From positions 94,581 to 158,580 of the forward strand of contig JAFUFI010000004.1 in assembly GCA_017469945.1 (NCBI GenBank): a DNA stretch of 64,000 bases. Reading direction: 5' to 3'. The position numbers and the translations under genes were made by a program. The DNA comes from Lachnospiraceae bacterium (GTDB lineage Bacteria; Bacillota; Clostridia; Lachnospirales; Lachnospiraceae). Numbering within the stretch: the first letter of the stretch is position 1; each line of letters opens with the position of its first letter. The notes beneath the pieces are model-generated. The model saw only the letters and a list, made by a program, of their open reading frames with translations, was not told the DNA's origin and searched no databases. This document shows, one piece after another, positions 1 through 9,083 of the stretch.

Positions 1-753
1 ATGCTCAAGATCTTCGTTTATCTTGTTCTTTCTGCGGACGCCGGCAGTATCGATAAGGATATATTCCTTGTCATTAAAGGTAACCCTTGTATCTACCGCG
101 TCTCTTGTTGTACCCGCAATATCCGAAACGATAAGTCTGTCTTCACCGAGAAGCTTATTGATAAGGCTGGACTTTCCGACATTCGGCTTACCTACGATAG
201 CAATCTTGGGAAGTTCTTCCTCTTCTTCGTCCTCACGGGTCTCGGGGAAATGCTCTATTACTGCATCAAGCATATCGCCAAGTCCGAGTCTGTTAACGGA
301 AGAAATGGCGTAGGGCTCTCCTATACCGAGGTTGTAAAACTCATAAACATCCGCCATATACTTGTCAAAGGAATCAACTTTATTAACGACAAGTACGACA
401 GGCTTATGAGAGCGGCGGAGCATATCCGCCACTTTAGCGTCAGAATCAACAAGTCCCTGTTTTACATCGACCAAAAATATTATAACATCAGCGGTATTTA
501 TTGCAATCTGAGCCTGTTCTCTCATCTGGGAAAGGATGATATCCTTACTCTCGGGCTCGATTCCGCCCGTATCGATAAGAGTAAAATTCTTATCAAGCCA
601 GTTTACATCCGCATAAATACGGTCTCTTGTAACACCGGGGGTGTCTTTAACTATAGCAATCTTGTCGCCTGCGAGAAGATTAAAAAGTGTTGATTTACCA
701 ACATTGGGTCTTCCTACTATGGCAACAATAGGTTTTGTCTTGTTTCCGGCCAT
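1..753 (-). CDS. der: Ribosome biogenesis GTPase Der (EngA), 3' part beyond the window
   Basis: Double-GTPase needed for late 50S subunit assembly. The 251 codons visible begin with [21 protein letters not shown]. The first G domain shows G1 [10 protein letters not shown]2/switch [10 protein letters not shown]3 DTGG and G4 NKVD. After an acidic linker (EDEEEEE) the second domain begins with GKPNVGKSS, followed by AGTTRDAV and DTAG. The family is usually about 440 residues, so the rest of the second G domain and the KH-like domain lie to the left of position 1. The ATG at 753 is preceded by AAGGAG. It follows the DUF512 gene by 34 bp on the same strand, an arrangement familiar from Clostridia, and probably shares its promoter. 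Confidence 0.97.
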   Translation of the reverse strand, partial: MAGNKTKPIVAIVGRPNVGKSTLFNLLAGDKIAIVKDTPGVTRDRIYADVNWLDKNFTLIDTGGIEPESKDIILSQMREQAQIAINTADVIIFLVDVKQGLVDSDAKVADMLRRSHKPVVLVVNKVDSFDKYMADVYEFYNLGIGEPYAISSVNRLGLGDMLDAVIEHFPETREDEEEEELPKIAIVGKPNVGKSSLINKLLGEDRLIVSDIAGTTRDAVDTRVTFNDKEYILIDTAGVRRKNKINEDLEH

Positions 754-787
754 ACTAATCTCCTTAAAAAATGCCGATTTTGGGGAT

Positions 788-2122
788 TTATCTGTCTAAC
801 CCCAACATACAATTTACAAAATCGCGTCCGCTTGATTTTACAATACTAATCCCGCATTGTAAAGCGGTTTCAACTTCAGGGATATGTACGTCATCAAGGA
901 AAATATCATCTCCGCTTCTCACGCAGTTTTCGGGAAGATAAAGTCTTTGTCCTAAGTTTTTGCCCTTAAGCTGATTAATTATATCATTTTCAACCAAAAG
1001 TCCGGTAATCGTAATTCCGTGACCGTAAAAATCATTAAGTATCGTATAAACATGAATCTTCAGCCAGGGGAATTCTTTCATAAGTCTGTCCGCAAATTCA
1101 TTGTTCATCTTTTCGGTTAAGGTACCGGTTATTGTGCAGACCTCTCTCTCCGGCCTGTCGTATATTCCGGGGATCTGCTTAGCTCTTTCAAAGGCTTCAT
1201 TAAACTCGTCCGTTACAAGCCTTGCTTTTCCTACTCCGTTATCTATCTGTCTGTAGCCGTCGTATCTTGAAGCTTCCGGAAGATCCCTTCCCGCCACGAT
1301 ATAAAACTCGTCGCTGGCGTGTATAAAGTGAAATCCGTATTTTTCATAGGCTATTTTCTGATACTTTTCAATAAGGTCTATTACTTCCCCGCTTCCCTTT
1401 GCGTCAAAAGTTGTAAGGGGCTCTAAGCCTTCCCTAAAGCGGGTAAGTCCCACAGGAACAACAGACACGCTCTCAAGAACCGGCAGATACTTCATAAGCT
1501 CTTTTATAGAAAACTCAAGCTCTGCTCCGTCATTCCATCCGGGACAAAGAACAATCTGACCGTTCATGGTTATGCCTGCCTCGAAGAATCTGTCCACCTT
1601 CTTTAAGGCTTCCCCTGCGAAGCGGTTTTTAAGCATCTTGCACCTAAGCTCGGGATTCATTGTATGGAAAGAAATATTAATAGGTGAAAGATGGTATTTT
1701 ATGATCCTGTCTATATCGTGGTCCGACATATTGGTCAGAGTGATATAATTTCCCTGAAGGAAGCTGAGCCTTGAGTCATCGTCTTTAAAATAGAGGCTCT
1801 CGCGCATCCCGGGAGGGTTCTGATCTATAAAGCAAAAAATACATTTATTGTGACAGGACCTGTAATTATCCATAAGTCCGTTGTCGAAAACGATACCTAA
1901 ATCCTCATCCTCGTCTTTTTCGATTTCAAGCGTAACACGCTCTCCGTCCTTAGTCTCAACAAGAATATTCAGTTCTTCGTCCTGGGTATAATACTGATAG
2001 TCAAATATATCCTCGATGGGATTGCCGTTTATCTCCAAAATGGCATCGCCCGCTTCAAGTCCCATTTCCTCAGCGATAGAGCCGAGCAAAACGCTGCCAA
2101 CAACATGTTTATGATCCTTCAT
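788..2122 (-). CDS. DUF512 family protein: PDZ domain plus radical SAM-type domain
   Basis: A 444-residue protein. Residues about 1-75 look like a PDZ domain ([18 protein letters not shown]). A CxxxCxxC motif follows at Cys90, Cys94 and Cys97 (CHNKCIFC), the spacing that binds a 4Fe-4S cluster in radical SAM enzymes. The C-terminal part is the DUF512 domain. No substrate is known to me for this family, so a radical SAM role is inferred from the cysteine motif. The ATG at 2122 has AAGGAA about 11 nt upstream. The gene sits directly upstream of der on the same strand, hinting at a role linked to translation or ribosome assembly. Confidence 0.88.
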   Translation of the reverse strand: MKDHKHVVGSVLLGSIAEEMGLEAGDAILEINGNPIEDIFDYQYYTQDEELNILVETKDGERVTLEIEKDEDEDLGIVFDNGLMDNYRSCHNKCIFCFIDQNPPGMRESLYFKDDDSRLSFLQGNYITLTNMSDHDIDRIIKYHLSPINISFHTMNPELRCKMLKNRFAGEALKKVDRFFEAGITMNGQIVLCPGWNDGAELEFSIKELMKYLPVLESVSVVPVGLTRFREGLEPLTTFDAKGSGEVIDLIEKYQKIAYEKYGFHFIHASDEFYIVAGRDLPEASRYDGYRQIDNGVGKARLVTDEFNEAFERAKQIPGIYDRPEREVCTITGTLTEKMNNEFADRLMKEFPWLKIHVYTILNDFYGHGITITGLLVENDIINQLKGKNLGQRLYLPENCVRSGDDIFLDDVHIPEVETALQCGISIVKSSGRDFVNCMLGLDR

Positions 2123-2169
2123 AAATAATACAAATTCCTTTCAGTGCCAAATAAAAAAGCAAACTTTTT

Positions 2170-2198
2170 TTGACAACTACAATAATAGTATGTAAAAT
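2170..2198 (+). promoter_or_regulatory. Sigma-A-type promoter of the PRPP synthetase-like gene
   Basis: TTGACA at 2170-2175, a 17-bp spacer, and TAAAAT at 2193-2198. It points at the gene starting at 2251. It overlaps an opposing promoter (2182-2210). Confidence 0.75.
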
Positions 2199-2210
2199 AA
2201 TTAATCGCAA
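2182..2210 (-). promoter_or_regulatory. Probable sigma-A-type promoter of the DUF512-der operon
   Basis: On the minus strand TTGCGA (2205-2210), a 17-bp spacer, and TATTAT (2182-2187). It faces the DUF512 gene and shares most of its DNA with the plus-strand promoter, so both cannot easily be occupied at once. Confidence 0.5.
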
Positions 2211-2250
2211 ATGAACTCTTTGTCTTTCGACAAATTAACGGAGGAACCTA

Positions 2251-3435
2251 ATGCCTAACACAGCAGAACTCGAAAACGCAATGCCCGTCGGCCCCCTTAA
2301 GATCATCGCTTTGCCTTCGATGGAAAAAATGGGCCGTACAATAAATGATTATCTTGTTGAATTCCGCAAGGTAGTCCACAACGATTCCGTTAAAAACGAT
2401 CCCGCTTTCCACGGATATAAAGAAGACAACTATCTTCTCGATTACTCTCTTCCCCGCTTCGGAAGCGGTGAAAGCAAAGCTCTTATTAAAGAGTCCGTCC
2501 GCGGAAAAGATGTTTTTATTCTTGTCGATGTATGTAATCATTCCATCACATATAATATGAACGGATATGAAAACCATATGTCTCCCGACGATCATTATCA
2601 GGATTTAAAGCGTGTTATTGCAGCCTGCAACGGAAAAGCAAACCGTATAAACATCATCATGCCCTTCCTTTACGAAGGTCGTCAGCACAGAAGAAACGGT
2701 CTCGAGTCACTTGATGCAGCTTACATGCTCGAAGAGCTTTACGAGATGGGCGTAAGCAATTTTATTACATTTGATGCCCACGATCCCAGAGTTCAAAACT
2801 CCACACCTCTTAAAGGATTCGACAACTTTATGCCGCCTTATCAGTTTATGAAGGCTCTTCTCGGAAGCGAGAGCGGTCTTACCGTTGATAAGGACCATCT
2901 TGTAGTCATCTCCCCCGATGAAGGTGCTTTGGACAGAGCAATCTACTTTGCAAACGTACTCGGTATCAACACAGGTATGTTCTACAAAAGACGTGACTAC
3001 ACAACAATCGTTAACGGAAAGAACCCCATTGTAGCACACGAATTCCTCGGAGATACTCTTGACGGTAAAGATGTTATCATCATGGATGATATGATATCCT
3101 CCGGAGGATCTATGATAGATACCGCCAAAAAGCTCAAGGAAATGAGATGCGGCAGAGTTTACATCTGCACGACATTCGGCCTGTTTACCGAAGGCCTTTC
3201 CGGATTTGACGATGCTTTTGAGAAGGGATATTTTGATAAGCTTATAACTACCAATCTCACTTATCTTCCTCCCGAGATCTACGAGAGAAAGTATTTCGTG
3301 GAAGCCGATATGAGCAAGTTCATCTCTTCCATCATCGACTTTATGAACCATGACGCTTCCTTGTCAAACGTTATGGCTACTACCGAAAAGATGCATGCAA
3401 TACTTGACAGATATAATAATACTAAGTCCATTTAG
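2251..3435 (+). CDS. Ribose-phosphate pyrophosphokinase family protein (long variant)
   Basis: Predicted to make PRPP from ribose 5-phosphate and ATP. At 394 residues it is longer than the usual 310-320. Recognisable elements: MPFLYEGRQHRR at about 137-148 (compare PYxxxxRQDRK of PRPP synthetases), FDAHDP at 174-179, the flexible-loop KRR at 246-248, and a PRPP-binding loop VIIMDDMISSGGS at 275-287. The first 70 residues and the tail do not resemble the classical enzyme, so this is a divergent paralogue and may be regulatory. The ATG at 2251 follows GGAGG at 2240-2244. It has its own promoter and a terminator that begins inside the coding sequence, so it is monocistronic. Confidence 0.85.
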   Translation: MPNTAELENAMPVGPLKIIALPSMEKMGRTINDYLVEFRKVVHNDSVKNDPAFHGYKEDNYLLDYSLPRFGSGESKALIKESVRGKDVFILVDVCNHSITYNMNGYENHMSPDDHYQDLKRVIAACNGKANRINIIMPFLYEGRQHRRNGLESLDAAYMLEELYEMGVSNFITFDAHDPRVQNSTPLKGFDNFMPPYQFMKALLGSESGLTVDKDHLVVISPDEGALDRAIYFANVLGINTGMFYKRRDYTTIVNGKNPIVAHEFLGDTLDGKDVIIMDDMISSGGSMIDTAKKLKEMRCGRVYICTTFGLFTEGLSGFDDAFEKGYFDKLITTNLTYLPPEIYERKYFVEADMSKFISSIIDFMNHDASLSNVMATTEKMHAILDRYNNTKSI

Positions 3436-3451
3436 GACTTAGTATTTTTTT
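3418..3451 (+). terminator. Intrinsic terminator overlapping the stop codon of the PRPP synthetase-like gene
   Basis: A perfect 12-bp stem (AATACTAAGTCC at 3418-3429 pairing with 3435-3446), a 5-nt loop, then a run of T. The left arm encodes the last codons and the TAG stop (3433-3435) lies in the loop and first stem base. It may also slow transcription of the convergent histidine kinase gene ending at 3454. Confidence 0.9.
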
Positions 3452-3453
3452 AT

Positions 3454-5895
3454 CTATAAAACATCAAAGATTATATCTACTTTAAACAGATCACCGTCGG
3501 CTATTACTTCAAAGCTTCCGTTTTGAAGTTCCGTAAGAGATTTGGCGATATACAGTCCGAGTCCGCTTCCTTCCGAAGTTCTTGAAGAATCTCCTCTTAT
3601 AAACCTCTCCGTAAGTTCATTTCCCTGAAGCGTATTTGGCGTTGCGGAAACGTTTTTTACGCTGATAAGGATCTTTCCTGCGCTTTCTCCCGTAAGCTCC
3701 CTAACAGATACATATACTCTCGTACCCTTAAGGGAGTACTTGCAGACATTTTCGAAAATATTGTCCATAAGTCTCCACATATGTCTGCCGTCAGCCATAA
3801 TAGAAGCCTTTGACTCTCCGTCAAATATCACATCAAGTCCGGCATTTTCCAGCTTATCCGAATACTCAGCGATTATCTGGTGCAAAAGCTCTGTAATCTT
3901 GATCTCTGAAAGAGAAACCTCTGTTGTACCCGATGAAAGTCTCGAAGCATCTATAAGGTCTATAAGGAGCTGTTTTAATCTGATTGATTTTTCCTCGAGG
4001 GTTTTAATATATCTCGCCGCAGGCTCCTTATCAATGTTTTCATCCTGAAGAAGGTTAACGTAGTTGATTATCGAAGTAAGCGGAGTCTTAAGGTCATGAG
4101 AAACATTGGTTATAAGATCCGATTTCATCTTTTCATCTTTTAAAGATGTGTTAACCGCCTGTTTGATGGCATCTCCGATATGGTTGATATTGTCCGCAAG
4201 ATCTTTATTTATATTCAAAAGCTCTTCTTTTTCAATCTTGTAATCAATATCGCCGCCGGATATACGTTTAATACCGTCTATAAGTTCGTTGCGATCGAGG
4301 GTCTTTCTGATCTGTCTTATGGCAAAAAGCACATTGATAAGCACCATAACCACGATCGGTATAAAGATACCGAGGCTGTTGTTTCTTTTTGAACTGACCA
4401 CAATGATCGCAAACAAAAAGAAATTGATCGCAAAATAGAAATGGAAAGGAACAAGCGCCGCAAAATATGCGTTATGATGATTCTCAATCCGGTCTCTTAT
4501 GCGCTGATAAACAAGGAATATGCGGTAAAACAAGCTTAAGTTCTTAAAAGACTTTCCCCGTATACGGCGTATCGTTGTAAACAGAGCCGAGCAAAAGGAA
4601 AAACTGGTAACCATTCCAAGCGGCAAGAATACTCCGTATATGTTGGATATTCCCTCGGTGTAATTCTTGGTAAAGGCGATCTTTGATACAATGATGCTCG
4701 CCGCAAGAAGGATAACATATATCTCCAGGAATATGTTATCGAAGAAAAGGAAATAATACTCTCCCTTTTTCTTAACTCCCGCTGTAAGCGCCATAAAGAA
4801 TACAAGCACAACATAAATCACCAAAATAGCTGATACAAAAGCGACGCTTCTGTATGTAAGACCTTTTCTTCCCGATGTGGCGTTATATGCGATAGAAAAG
4901 GCATCGTCAGCCTTTGTGTAATCCCCCTCAACGTAAGCCCAAAGCTTAATGGGAACCTGGTATTCATCGGAATAGAGCCTTACATAAATATACAGATCCG
5001 ACTCCTTGACATTTGAAAAAGTCGAATACTCAAGGTTGTCCGGGTAGTAAACAAGGAATCCTTTGTAATCGGATATTATCTCGGTAAGCTCATCATCGGA
5101 AAAAGCCGCATAATCAAGAAGCCCGTTCTTAATATTTGTGTATGTTGTGCAGTCCTTTCCGTCCCCGATTCTCAAAACATACTTTGTATTGATGTTGGTA
5201 AATTCGTATAAACCTACACCGTTTCGGTACATATCGTAGTATTTGACGTATTTTTCCGCGGCAACCTTAAGGGCATTTTGAATATCAAGGAATGAAATCC
5301 AGTTGTCCGCAACAGAGTCAAATGAAGTTATACCGTTAACCGACGGATATAAAATGTCAAGATATTTTACGGAAACAATAGTCTGTCCGTCATCGTTTAC
5401 ATAGTAGTAAATATCGTCTCCGCTGTGGTATAAAATATCATCAAAACTGTAAGGCGAAGAATAATGGCTCATAAATTCTTCGACGGTATATTCTTTAAAG
5501 GTATAGGTAAAGCCGCTTCTACCCCATTTGATAAGGTCGTCGATATTATAAATAAGCCCGCCGTTTCTTTCATTTTGATCGCTTGAATAATCAAAATCCA
5601 GAATATTTACGGTATCGCTTATATGCTTATCATTTTTTTCAAAAACATTTTTTATGGCACAATAAGTAATTATGTCCTGCAGCTGGTGCGTGTATATCTC
5701 GGTATAAAGATCCGATTCTTCAAACTCATACTCTTCCGCAAAAGCGCTGCCTCGGACATAAGTCACTTCATCGTCCAAAAAATTAATCTTAAAATCAGAG
5801 CGGATCAAAAGATTCGCCATTATTACGAAAGCAGCTCCTATAAGCAGATGAATAAGTATGCTTACAAGAACTCTTACGGTAATCTTTTTTCTCAT
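3454..5895 (-). CDS. Membrane sensor histidine kinase
   Basis: An 813-residue two-component sensor. TM1 is at about 9-29, followed by an extracytoplasmic region of roughly 320 residues. A block of about five hydrophobic segments follows (about 350-540), then a linker and a HisKA domain with NVSHDLKTPL, the phosphorylated His being residue 600. The HATPase_c domain has an N-box (NVCKYSLKG) and GSGLGLYIAKSL. The sensor region matches no family I recognise, so the signal is unknown. Its ATG overlaps the stop of the response regulator gene (ATGA), implying translational coupling and one operon. Confidence 0.9.
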   Translation of the reverse strand: MRKKITVRVLVSILIHLLIGAAFVIMANLLIRSDFKINFLDDEVTYVRGSAFAEEYEFEESDLYTEIYTHQLQDIITYCAIKNVFEKNDKHISDTVNILDFDYSSDQNERNGGLIYNIDDLIKWGRSGFTYTFKEYTVEEFMSHYSSPYSFDDILYHSGDDIYYYVNDDGQTIVSVKYLDILYPSVNGITSFDSVADNWISFLDIQNALKVAAEKYVKYYDMYRNGVGLYEFTNINTKYVLRIGDGKDCTTYTNIKNGLLDYAAFSDDELTEIISDYKGFLVYYPDNLEYSTFSNVKESDLYIYVRLYSDEYQVPIKLWAYVEGDYTKADDAFSIAYNATSGRKGLTYRSVAFVSAILVIYVVLVFFMALTAGVKKKGEYYFLFFDNIFLEIYVILLAASIIVSKIAFTKNYTEGISNIYGVFLPLGMVTSFSFCSALFTTIRRIRGKSFKNLSLFYRIFLVYQRIRDRIENHHNAYFAALVPFHFYFAINFFLFAIIVVSSKRNNSLGIFIPIVVMVLINVLFAIRQIRKTLDRNELIDGIKRISGGDIDYKIEKEELLNINKDLADNINHIGDAIKQAVNTSLKDEKMKSDLITNVSHDLKTPLTSIINYVNLLQDENIDKEPAARYIKTLEEKSIRLKQLLIDLIDASRLSSGTTEVSLSEIKITELLHQIIAEYSDKLENAGLDVIFDGESKASIMADGRHMWRLMDNIFENVCKYSLKGTRVYVSVRELTGESAGKILISVKNVSATPNTLQGNELTERFIRGDSSRTSEGSGLGLYIAKSLTELQNGSFEVIADGDLFKVDIIFDVL

Positions 5896-6587
5896 AAATC
5901 ACCTTCGATTTTATATCCCACACCCCAGACAACCTTTAAATACTCCGGCTCTCTGGGATTGATCTCGATTTTTTCACGTATATGTCTTATATGTACAGCC
6001 ACCGTGTTCTCGGCGTCTATAGGCTTTTCATTCCAGATATGTTCATAAATCTGTGGAGATGAAAAGACATTACCCTTATTTCTCGCAAGGAAAAGAAGGA
6101 TATTGTACTCGATCGGAGTAAGCCTTACGAAATCTCCGTCAACAAAAACCTGCTTGTTTTCATCATTGATCGTAAGTCCGCCGATCTTGATAACGGATGC
6201 GTTCTCGTCCTTTTGCCCCCCAAGGGAAGTGTATCTGCGCAGGTTGGATTTAACTCTTGCCACAAGTTCTCCCGCGTTAAAAGGCTTTGTGATATAGTCA
6301 TCTGCGCCTATGTCAAGGCCGCCGATTTTGTCCTTTTCCTCAGATTTGGCGGATAAAAGAATTATAGGGAGTTTTGAGGTCTCTCTGATCTTCTTCGTAG
6401 CCTCGATTCCGTCCATCTTAGGCATCATAATATCCATAAGAAGCAGCTGAACGTCTTCTTTATCAAGGATTTCCAGAGCCTCCTCGCCGTTATAAGCCTT
6501 TAACACTTCGATGCCCTCTCTGGTTAAATAGATCTCGATAGCGTCGACAATTTCCTTGTCATCATCACAAACCAAAACTCTGTCCAT
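5892..6587 (-). CDS. OmpR/PhoB-type response regulator
   Basis: A 231-residue DNA-binding response regulator, partner of the kinase encoded immediately downstream. The receiver domain starts MDRVLVCDDD; the phospho-acceptor is Asp52 (LLMDIMMPKMDG) and the conserved Lys lies in TKPF. The C-terminal winged helix reads LTPIEYNILLFLARNKG and ends with VWGVGYKIEGDL. The start is placed at 6587 because AAGGGAG lies just upstream of that ATG; an in-frame ATG at 6602 would put this ribosome binding site inside the gene. The pattern resembles YycF/PhoP-like regulators, but the target genes cannot be named. Confidence 0.93.
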   Translation of the reverse strand: MDRVLVCDDDKEIVDAIEIYLTREGIEVLKAYNGEEALEILDKEDVQLLLMDIMMPKMDGIEATKKIRETSKLPIILLSAKSEEKDKIGGLDIGADDYITKPFNAGELVARVKSNLRRYTSLGGQKDENASVIKIGGLTINDENKQVFVDGDFVRLTPIEYNILLFLARNKGNVFSSPQIYEHIWNEKPIDAENTVAVHIRHIREKIEINPREPEYLKVVWGVGYKIEGDL

Positions 6588-6613
6588 AACTTCTCCCTTC
6601 ATAAACAGTTAAA

Positions 6614-6988
6614 TTAAAAGCCTTTTCCGCAGTATGGAAATGCATTTTTAATCCAGTAAAGCTTATCCTTTTGAATTGCTATAACATCATATCTAACTTC
6701 CAGATTCATATATTGTTTGAAACAGACTCTGAAATAATCGGAAACCTGCGAGATCACCTGTCTTTTTTTAGGCCCGACTACTTCAACGGCTGTACCGTAT
6801 TTATCGCTGCTTCTGTACTTAACTTCAAAAAATATAAGAATTCCTTCTTTAACCCCTACAATATCGATTTCGCCGAATCTCGAGCGGAAATTTCTTGATA
6901 TGATCTTAACTTCGTTTTTCTCTAAAAATCTGCATGCGGCATCCTCATACATACTGCCTGCTTTTCGCTTATTCATTTTCTCCCCCAT
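6614..6988 (-). CDS. yraN: UPF0102 family protein YraN (nuclease-like fold)
   Basis: 124 residues with the UPF0102 pattern: YEDAACRFLEKN, then RNFRSRFGEIDIVGVKEG and FFEVKYRS. The E-x-D...E-x-K arrangement (GEIDIV...FFEVKYR) resembles the active site of restriction-type nucleases; function is not established. It lies at the end of the rnhB-ylqG-ylqH group, a common neighbourhood for yraN. An alternative ATG at 6976 begins MNKRKAG; the first ATG was kept because AAGG sits about 10 nt upstream. Confidence 0.9.
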   Translation of the reverse strand: MGEKMNKRKAGSMYEDAACRFLEKNEVKIISRNFRSRFGEIDIVGVKEGILIFFEVKYRSSDKYGTAVEVVGPKKRQVISQVSDYFRVCFKQYMNLEVRYDVIAIQKDKLYWIKNAFPYCGKGF

Positions 6989-6997
6989 ATTAAAACC

Positions 6998-7285
6998 TTA
7001 ACTTTTAAGTTTACTCTTAATCTTGTCCATATTATCAACAAACAAAAGTATCTCGGCAACAACTTCATAAAGCTCCGGAGGGATCATCTCTCCGATTTCG
7101 AGCCTAGAAAGGGTGTCTGCCAATTTGTCGTCCCTATGAACCGGGACATCAGATTCCTTTGCCTTTTCAATGATCTTTTCAGCCAATGCGCCGCGGCCTG
7201 TGGCTATGACCTTGGGCGCAGCATCATTCGGATCGTATTCAAGCGCAATTGCCTGTTTTATTTTGTTTTTACCGTTTTCAGCCAT
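6998..7285 (-). CDS. YlqH-like protein, FlhB C-terminal domain homologue
   Basis: A 95-residue protein consisting only of the cytoplasmic domain of FlhB/EscU-type export proteins: AIALEYDPNDAAPKVIATGRGALAEKIIEKAKESDVPVHRDDKL..LEIGEMIPPELYEVVAEIL. The autocleavage NPTH motif of true FlhB is absent; DPND occupies its place. No membrane segments are present. It begins 1 nt after the stop of the FliK-like gene, with AAGGA upstream, so the two are co-translated. The same pair (ylqG-ylqH) occurs beside rnhB in Bacillus; its role is unknown to me. Confidence 0.88.
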   Translation of the reverse strand: MAENGKNKIKQAIALEYDPNDAAPKVIATGRGALAEKIIEKAKESDVPVHRDDKLADTLSRLEIGEMIPPELYEVVAEILLFVDNMDKIKSKLKS

Positions 7286-7286
7286 A

Positions 7287-9080
7287 TCAGGTCCTTACAT
7301 CAAAAGAGTACTGCGATAATTTGATCATTCTGCTCTGAGATAAGAGTCCGTTTACTCCTCCGCCATCCGCGGCATCGGAAAAAGGATTCTCCTTGGCCTC
7401 GCTGCTTCCCTTTAATACAGCGCCGGCTCTTACGGAATAACCCTTTGCCTCTAATCTCGCAGTAAGTTCATCCATATGATCGTTCAAGAAATCCAGTATG
7501 GAATCGTCGGCCACATAAAAGTTTGTACTAAGCTTAGAAGTAGCCGAAGAAGTATCCATAGAAACATACACATCAACGGGCCCTAAATGCTCCATATCAA
7601 GATGCAAAAGAGCGGTCACTTTTCCGTCCTTATCCGAAAGCTTTTTCCCGTTGGAATACACATAAAGATCCCCGTGGGCGTTATCACCGCCATCAAGTTT
7701 AATAGGCAGCTGGATATACGAATACATCTGATTAACCTGATGTAAAAAATCCAGATTGGAGCTCATATTTGTGACACTTCCGGAAGCTGAAGAATCCTTT
7801 AATCCCACGCTTTCAAGAGACTGTTTGATAAGATTAAGCTGTTTTGTAAGACCTTTGTACAGCTCCAAAACCTTTTCCTTATCGGCTACGTCTCCGGGCG
7901 AAATACTCCACTCCTCTGAAAGTGCTTTAAAAACAGCATCTTTTATGCCGTCGCTTCCAAGCATCCTTAAAAGGGTATTGGTATCTCCTTTTGAAAGAGC
8001 GGTCGTAAAAAGATTTTTAGTGATATCAAAAAGTTCCTTAAAAGACTTTCCGGAAAGGTCTTCGGGCGTTCCGGAGAATGCGGAAAGTTCCTTATAAAGA
8101 GCTGTTCTGTCATCTTCATTAAGAGGAGCGCTGTACTCCTTAGCGCTGGGTGCCAAAGTGTTATCTTCGTTTTTGATATTGCTTTTACTTAAAATATTTT
8201 CCTCTGCAGTTTCATCTTGAAAAGCTGAAAGCATTTTGAGAGCTCTGTCGGCTGCGGCCTGATTCTCAGTACCTGAATCTGCGGCAGAAGCTTTTTCACC
8301 CTGTTCAAAATAAGCTTCTTCAAGATTAATCCCCCCATTTGTAACTTCTCCTCCGGTACTTAAAGTTTTTTCCGAAGATAAACTTCCTTCTGATACTATA
8401 TTTGTCAAATCCTTAAAAAGCTCTCCGGCTTTGGTAATCTCGCCCTCTGATATAAGACCTCTTACCGCCTCGGAAAGTTCCCCTAAAACCTCACTCATCC
8501 CTTCGCCTATCTTGTAGGAAAGGTTCTTATAAGCGCTCATCTGACCAAGATTTGTCTCGTTTACATCCACTCCAAGCTTGTGAAGATCCACAATATCAGA
8601 CACAGGGTAATCGCTGAAAAGATAAACATCTTTATATATACCGGATAAAGAAGCGCGATCCACATTCATTCCGGATCTCATCATTGTCTGTGCCATCTCC
8701 CCCGATCTTTCGTTAAGAGGAATACCGGCCATATTAAGAGCCTTTGAAACATTGGGATCTGAGGAAAGATTAGTAAAAAGCGGCGAAAGAGACAGAGCGG
8801 CCCCCGTACTTTTTACTTCAAAAGTAAGAAGCTTACCGACATCAAGATCGATACCGGAAGCAAGCTTGGCATCAAAGAGCAGATTCCCGGGAAGCTGCAT
8901 AGTTACAGTATTTCCATCCTTAGATACAACCTGTGCCCTAAGCATGTCTCCCGCTTTTAACTCCGCAAGAAGCGCATCTGCCGCTTCCGGTTTAAGCGTT
9001 AATGTTTCCGAAGGGCTTATTCCGGAAGTCTTGCCTGCAAATATTTGATTTGAATTAGTCAGATCAAAATTAATATTCAT
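7287..9080 (-). CDS. YlqG-like protein with FliK/flagellar hook-length control C-terminal domain
   Basis: 597 residues. The middle is low-complexity and Ser/Ala/Glu-rich. The last 130 residues carry the Flg_hook pattern: LHLDMEHLGPVDVYVSMD, then FYVADDSILDFLNDHMDELTARLEAKGY. This domain in FliK contacts FlhB to switch export specificity. Here the partner FlhB-like domain is encoded directly downstream, outside any flagellar operon. The N-terminal part (NLTNSNQIFAGKTSG) lacks a signal peptide. Function is inferred only from domain similarity and context. Confidence 0.8.
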   Translation of the reverse strand: MNINFDLTNSNQIFAGKTSGISPSETLTLKPEAADALLAELKAGDMLRAQVVSKDGNTVTMQLPGNLLFDAKLASGIDLDVGKLLTFEVKSTGAALSLSPLFTNLSSDPNVSKALNMAGIPLNERSGEMAQTMMRSGMNVDRASLSGIYKDVYLFSDYPVSDIVDLHKLGVDVNETNLGQMSAYKNLSYKIGEGMSEVLGELSEAVRGLISEGEITKAGELFKDLTNIVSEGSLSSEKTLSTGGEVTNGGINLEEAYFEQGEKASAADSGTENQAAADRALKMLSAFQDETAEENILSKSNIKNEDNTLAPSAKEYSAPLNEDDRTALYKELSAFSGTPEDLSGKSFKELFDITKNLFTTALSKGDTNTLLRMLGSDGIKDAVFKALSEEWSISPGDVADKEKVLELYKGLTKQLNLIKQSLESVGLKDSSASGSVTNMSSNLDFLHQVNQMYSYIQLPIKLDGGDNAHGDLYVYSNGKKLSDKDGKVTALLHLDMEHLGPVDVYVSMDTSSATSKLSTNFYVADDSILDFLNDHMDELTARLEAKGYSVRAGAVLKGSSEAKENPFSDAADGGGVNGLLSQSRMIKLSQYSFDVRT

Positions 9081-9083
9081 CAG

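Noticed and set aside
1..693. 230-codon plus-strand open frame at the left edge
   Set aside because: Opposite strand reads Der with all GTPase motifs and a good ribosome binding site at 753.
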